Positions 38,891-41,865 of a DNA stretch of 41,865 nucleotides are shown piece by piece. This DNA is from Verrucomicrobiota bacterium (GTDB taxonomy: Bacteria; Verrucomicrobiota; Verrucomicrobiia; Opitutales; UBA953). The notes under the pieces are model-generated. The model was not told where the DNA came from, made no database searches, and worked only from the letters and a program-made list of their open reading frames with translations. Position 1 is the first letter of the stretch. The number at the start of each line of letters is the position of its first letter. The DNA lies in the NCBI GenBank assembly GCA_016871725.1, contig VHCL01000012.1:1-41865 (forward strand), in the 5' to 3' direction. The position numbers and the translations under genes were made by a program.

Positions 38891-39813
38891 GCCGCCGCGT
38901 CCTCATCACCGGCGGCGCCGGCTTCATCGGCTCCCATCTCGTCCGCCGCTTCGCCGGCCAGGCCGAAGTCACCGTCCTCGACGACCTCCGGAGCGGGTAC
39001 GCGCGTAATCTCGAGGGCGTCACGTGCCGTTTCGTCCGCGGCTCCATCCTCGACCCCGGCGCCTTGGCCGAAGCGGCCTCCGGCGCCGCGGAAGTCTATC
39101 ATCTCGCCGCGATGGTCTCGGTCCCGGAATCCGTCGCCAAGCCGACGGAGTGCGCCGAGCTCAACACCGAAGGCACGCGGCGCGTCCTCGACGCCGCCCT
39201 CGCCGTCGGCGCCCGCAAGGTCGTCCTGGCCTCCTCCGCCGCCATCTACGGCGACAACCCGACGGTGCCCAAGCTCGAGAGCATGCCGCCGGAGCCGAAA
39301 TCCCCCTACGCCGAGACCAAGCTCGCGGGCGAACGTCTGCTGGAGGAGTACCGTCGCGCGCACGGCCTCGGGACGGCGTCCTTGCGCTTCTTCAACGTGT
39401 TCGGCCCCCGGCAGGACCCGCGCTCGGCCTACGCCGCCGCGGTGCCGATCTTCATCGCCAAGGCCCTCCGCGACGAACCCATCGGCATCCACGGCGACGG
39501 CGGCCAGACCCGCGACTTCGTCCACGTCACCGACATCGTCGGCGCGCTGGCGTACGCCGGAGCCTCGGCCGGCATGACCGGCACCTACAACGTCGGCTAC
39601 GGCCGAAGCCAGTCGATCCTCGCCCTCGCGCAGGAGATCGTCGCGCTCACCGGCTCGCGCTCGAAGATCGAACACCTGCCTCCCCGGGCCGGCGACGTGC
39701 GTCATTCGCTCGCCTCGACGGAACGGTTGCTCGCGGCCGGCTGGCAGCCGCGGTCCTCGGTCAGCGCCGGCCTCGCCGAGACGATCGCCTACTTCCGCGC
39801 GCTCACGGCGTGA
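38887..39813 (+). CDS. NAD-dependent UDP-sugar 4-epimerase (GalE-like extended SDR)
   Basis: The protein has 308 residues. The Rossmann motif is ITGGAGFIGSHLVRRF, the active-site Tyr-Lys pair is in SPYAETKLAGERL with the Ser of LASSAAIYGD, and the substrate region has RFFNVFGPRQDPRSAYAAAV PIFI and GDGGQTRDFVHVTDI. These are typical of UDP-glucose/UDP-N-acetylglucosamine 4-epimerases, especially the short GalE2/WbpP-like group. In this gene order it would interconvert UDP-GlcNAc and UDP-GalNAc made by the two preceding enzymes. It is the last gene of the cluster and overlaps the convergent gene by 11 bases, both stops lying in the palindrome TCACGGCGTGA. Confidence 0.9.
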   Translation: MSRRVLITGGAGFIGSHLVRRFAGQAEVTVLDDLRSGYARNLEGVTCRFVRGSILDPGALAEAASGAAEVYHLAAMVSVPESVAKPTECAELNTEGTRRVLDAALAVGARKVVLASSAAIYGDNPTVPKLESMPPEPKSPYAETKLAGERLLEEYRRAHGLGTASLRFFNVFGPRQDPRSAYAAAVPIFIAKALRDEPIGIHGDGGQTRDFVHVTDIVGALAYAGASAGMTGTYNVGYGRSQSILALAQEIVALTGSRSKIEHLPPRAGDVRHSLASTERLLAAGWQPRSSVSAGLAETIAYFRALTA

Positions 39814-40663
39814 CGGTCAGGGTGGCGCGGAGAAGTTCGTCCGCCCCGTCGTTCATGTTCAGCCAGAAGTCGTAGGCGCCCGGCGCCGGCAGGCGAAGGC
39901 GGAACGCGAGCGTAGGGTCGTCCGCGTATTCGCCGCCCTCGAGCGTGGGGTGCATGTGGGCGTAACCGGCGTCCGGCCGGTCCGCCGAGAAGACGACCGC
40001 GTGGCCGAGCGAGCCCATGATCGGCTTGAGGCGGAGGGGCTTGCCGGCGGGCCCCGCCAGACGGAGGCGGATCATCGCGGAGGCGCCCGTCTGCGTCGTC
40101 GAGGCGGTCAGTTCCACGATGCGGTTACGCGGCGTCGGAGCGGCCGGCGGCTCGGCCGTCGTGAAAGCGGGCGCGACCTCGGTCTCGGCCAGCATGGTCC
40201 GGCCGGTGCGGACGTCGCTGAAGTCGACGTACGCCCGGAGACCGACGCCGCGCAGCGGCGCCGGCAGTTCGAAACGCCAAGAACCGTCGGCCGCCGGTCG
40301 CGGATGCAGGTGCGCGTAGGCCCGCTCTCCGCCGACCTGGCGCAGATGCAGGTGCACGCGCTGGCTATGGGAGACCGCGACCTCGTGCGCGTAATAAGGA
40401 TGTCCGTCGTCCTTGAGCAGCCTCAGCTCGCCGGTCGCGCCGTCCGGAGCCAACGCCGCCTCGAGTCCGACGGGAAAACGGAGGGTCATCGGCGAATAGA
40501 AGTTGGCCTCCTCGTTCAGGCCGCAGAATTGCAGGCCGTCGACGACCACCGGCTGATGGTCCGCGTGCAGGAAAGCGCATTGGGTGTCCGGCAAGGCGCG
40601 CAGTCCGAAGAACGCCGCGACCGCGACGGCCGTGATGATCCCGACCTGCCGGAGCGGCGTCAT
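39803..40663 (-). CDS. Membrane-anchored protein with two HxHP domains, coupled to a SCO gene
   Basis: The protein has 286 residues and is not a family I can name. An N-terminal signal anchor (about residues 7-20) is followed by Cys29, His33, His36 and Cys47, a possible metal site. Two similar domains follow. The first (about 98-165) has YAHLHP at 116-121 and then WRFELPAPLRGVGLRAYVDF. The second (about 208-286) has GSLGHAVVFSADRPD, YAHMHP at 234-239 and then FRLRLPAPGAYDFWLNM. Both read as beta-sandwich repeats exposed outside the cytoplasmic membrane. Its start shares one base with the stop of the SCO gene (TGATG), so a role in copper or redox-metal handling is inferred. Confidence 0.8.
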   Translation of the reverse strand: MTPLRQVGIITAVAVAAFFGLRALPDTQCAFLHADHQPVVVDGLQFCGLNEEANFYSPMTLRFPVGLEAALAPDGATGELRLLKDDGHPYYAHEVAVSHSQRVHLHLRQVGGERAYAHLHPRPAADGSWRFELPAPLRGVGLRAYVDFSDVRTGRTMLAETEVAPAFTTAEPPAAPTPRNRIVELTASTTQTGASAMIRLRLAGPAGKPLRLKPIMGSLGHAVVFSADRPDAGYAHMHPTLEGGEYADDPTLAFRLRLPAPGAYDFWLNMNDGADELLRATLTVTP

Positions 40664-41499
40664 CAGCGGCGGGCGCCCGCGCCTCCTTCAAGGGCGAGCA
40701 GGCGGCGGGCGACCTCTTCGGCGTCGAAGGAGGCGCCTTCGTTACGGAAGGCGATCCGTCCTTCCGGCGTGATGACGATGAGGGCGGCGTTATGGACGAT
40801 CGTGCCGTCGTCCCGGAGGGTCTGGATGCCGTAGTGGCGCATCAGGTCCTTGATCTGGCCGGCGTCGCCGGTCAGGAAGCGGTGTCGGGCGTGGTCGATG
40901 CCGTAGCCGTCGGCGTAGGCGCGCAACTGTCCCGGCGTGTCGGTCTCCGGGTCGAAGGTGATCGTGACGAGCCGGATGCCGGCCGCGGCGGGGTCCTTGG
41001 CGAGCTGGTCACCGAGTGCCTTCATGCAGGCCGTCGACGCCGGGCACATGCGGGCGACCCGGCAGCTCGTGAAGACGAAGTTGAGGGCGAGCGCGTGACC
41101 GAGGAGGTCCTTCTTCATGACCAGCCGGCCGTCCTGGTCCCAGAGGGCCATGTTGGGCATCAGCTCATTGGGCATGCGCGTCACCAGGCGTCCTTTGTCG
41201 ACGGTCTCGCGACGCAGCACGTCGGTGACTTCGGCGACGCGGCGGAGTTCTTCCGGATCCGCCGGGACGACGCCGCGGGCATGGGTCTCGGCGCCTTCCG
41301 TGACGACGTCGTAACGCACCATGCGGCCGGTCCAGCCGACCTTGCGGTCGCCCTCGGAGAATCGGCGGAGGAATTTCGTCGAGCCGTCGGCGTGGGCGAC
41401 CGTGGCCCGACCGTCCGCATCGACGGAGACGACCCGCCCGCTCTCGGGGGCGGCGGGAAGCCCCACGACGGCCAGGAGGAGGAAGAGGAGGGTTCGCAT
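40663..41499 (-). CDS. SCO1/SenC-type thioredoxin-fold protein with extra N-terminal domain
   Basis: The protein has 278 residues. A signal peptide (MRTLLFLLLAVVGLPAA) is followed by a small beta-rich domain of about 80 residues (SGRVVSVDADGRATVAHADG STKF) that ordinary SCO proteins lack. The thioredoxin-like SCO domain starts near residue 105. The metal-binding pair is Cys146 and Cys152 in FTSCRVARMCPAS, a CX5CP spacing instead of the usual CX3CP. The third ligand is probably His236 in GTIVHNAALIVI. VTITFDPETDTPGQLRAYA is typical of the family. SCO proteins deliver copper to the CuA site of cytochrome oxidase or act as thiol oxidoreductases. It starts two bases after the Ppx/GppA gene and overlaps the HxHP gene. 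Confidence 0.9.
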   Translation of the reverse strand: MRTLLFLLLAVVGLPAAPESGRVVSVDADGRATVAHADGSTKFLRRFSEGDRKVGWTGRMVRYDVVTEGAETHARGVVPADPEELRRVAEVTDVLRRETVDKGRLVTRMPNELMPNMALWDQDGRLVMKKDLLGHALALNFVFTSCRVARMCPASTACMKALGDQLAKDPAAAGIRLVTITFDPETDTPGQLRAYADGYGIDHARHRFLTGDAGQIKDLMRHYGIQTLRDDGTIVHNAALIVITPEGRIAFRNEGASFDAEEVARRLLALEGGAGARR

Positions 41500-41501
41500 G
41501 C

Positions 41502-41865
41502 TCAGAGGTGTTCGCCGGAAGGACCAAGAAGCAGCTCGATCATCCCTTGTCGAACGCCGTGGTGCGAAAGATGGAAAGCTTCCGCCCCGGTCAGGTCCCC
41601 GAGCACGCCCAAGGTGATCAATGCCGCCGGCATGATGTCGGCCCGCTCGGCGGGGATGCCGGGGATGGCCCGGCGGCCGGCCAGGTCGGCGGCGCACATG
41701 CGGTCGCGCAGCTCGCGGATCCGGAGCAACGGCAACCGGCCCCCGACCGGCGCCTCGCCGATGGCCTCGAGATGCAAGGCCACGGCCGCGAAGACGCCGC
41801 CCGCGCCGACGATGAGATGCTTCTCCGCGGCGCCCGCCGGGACGACGGACTGGAGGGACGCCAGC
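41502..41865 (-). CDS. Ppx/GppA-family phosphatase, C-terminal part (runs off the right edge)
   Basis: About 120 C-terminal residues are visible. LIVGAGGVFAAVALHLE matches the Gly-rich phosphate loop of the second actin-like half, and GIPAERADIMPAALITLGVL followed by FHLSHHGVRQGMIELLL is the family's C-terminal signature. These enzymes hydrolyse polyphosphate or pppGpp; which one cannot be decided from this part. It lacks the long HD-type C-terminal domain of E. coli Ppx, so it is the short form. The SCO gene follows two bases after its stop. Confidence 0.9.
   Translation of the reverse strand, partial: LASLQSVVPAGAAEKHLIVGAGGVFAAVALHLEAIGEAPVGGRLPLLRIRELRDRMCAADLAGRRAIPGIPAERADIMPAALITLGVLGDLTGAEAFHLSHHGVRQGMIELLLGPSGEHL

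Noticed and set aside
1..41865. CRISPR array, tRNA, insertion sequence, prophage or attachment site
   Set aside because: No regularly spaced repeats, no cloverleaf with CCA-type end, no transposase or integrase motif and no flanking inverted or direct repeats were seen.

Overview
This window is 41.9 kb of high-GC chromosomal DNA, packed with genes and showing no tRNA, rRNA operon, insertion sequence, phage gene, integrase or CRISPR array. LpxK shows that the cell makes lipid A and so has a Gram-negative envelope. Very high GC, frequent start codons without a clear Shine-Dalgarno sequence, and the mix of families (YbaB-RecR, an Rsm22-like methyltransferase, a PIG-L/NagB amino-sugar cluster, a SCO protein with a CX5CP motif) suggest a bacterium of the Planctomycetes-Verrucomicrobia-Chlamydiae group, most likely Verrucomicrobiota (Opitutae-like). 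That assignment is an inference; no rRNA marker is present. Most of the window is housekeeping chromosome.

Layout. 1-3.4 kb, minus strand: a small DUF971 protein, a PhoH-family PIN-ATPase, then MutS, which runs off the left edge. 3.5-7.7 kb, plus: YbaB, RecR, an Rsm22-like methyltransferase and polyphosphate kinase. 7.7-8.9 kb, minus: lpxK, whose end overlaps the end of ppk1. 9-13.2 kb, plus: panD, a class-V aminotransferase and topoisomerase III. 13.2-15.95 kb, minus: acylphosphatase, an ABC ATPase, its permease and a membrane-anchored helical-repeat protein, all overlapping or nearly so. 16-16.9 kb, plus: tatA, a terminator-like hairpin and riboflavin synthase. 16.9-19.6 kb, minus: mazG, a YgjP-like metallopeptidase, a NUDIX hydrolase and a DUF374 acyltransferase. 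19.6-22.7 kb, plus: trpC, rsmA and rimO. 22.7-25.2 kb, minus: a SNF2 helicase. 25.3-30.9 kb, plus: the complete 2-oxoglutarate dehydrogenase operon sucA-sucB-lpd, ending in a strong terminator. 31.0-31.1 kb, minus: the SRP RNA gene. 31.2-39.8 kb, plus: valS followed by six tightly packed amino-sugar genes. 39.8-41.9 kb, minus: the end of a Ppx/GppA phosphatase, a SCO-type copper chaperone and a membrane-anchored protein with duplicated HxHP domains.

The most interesting region is 33.9-39.8 kb. nagB, an unusual ROK-like kinase, a PIG-L deacetylase, a sugar nucleotidyltransferase, an N-acetylhexosamine 1-kinase-like protein and a GalE-like epimerase lie head to tail with gaps of 1-7 bases or 4-base overlaps. 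They can be read as two branches of N-acetylhexosamine use. One is catabolic: 6-phosphorylation, deacetylation by PIG-L in place of NagA, and deamination to fructose-6-phosphate. The other is salvage: 1-phosphorylation, nucleotide activation and 4-epimerisation. The second point of interest is the SCO/HxHP pair at the right edge, which looks like a metal-handling module.

Four well-known families in the window appear with cysteine metal-ligand motifs missing or replaced: the Rsm22-like methyltransferase, the SWIM-like head of the SNF2 helicase, the ROK-like kinase and DUF971. Several convergent gene pairs meet at stop codons lying inside short palindromes.
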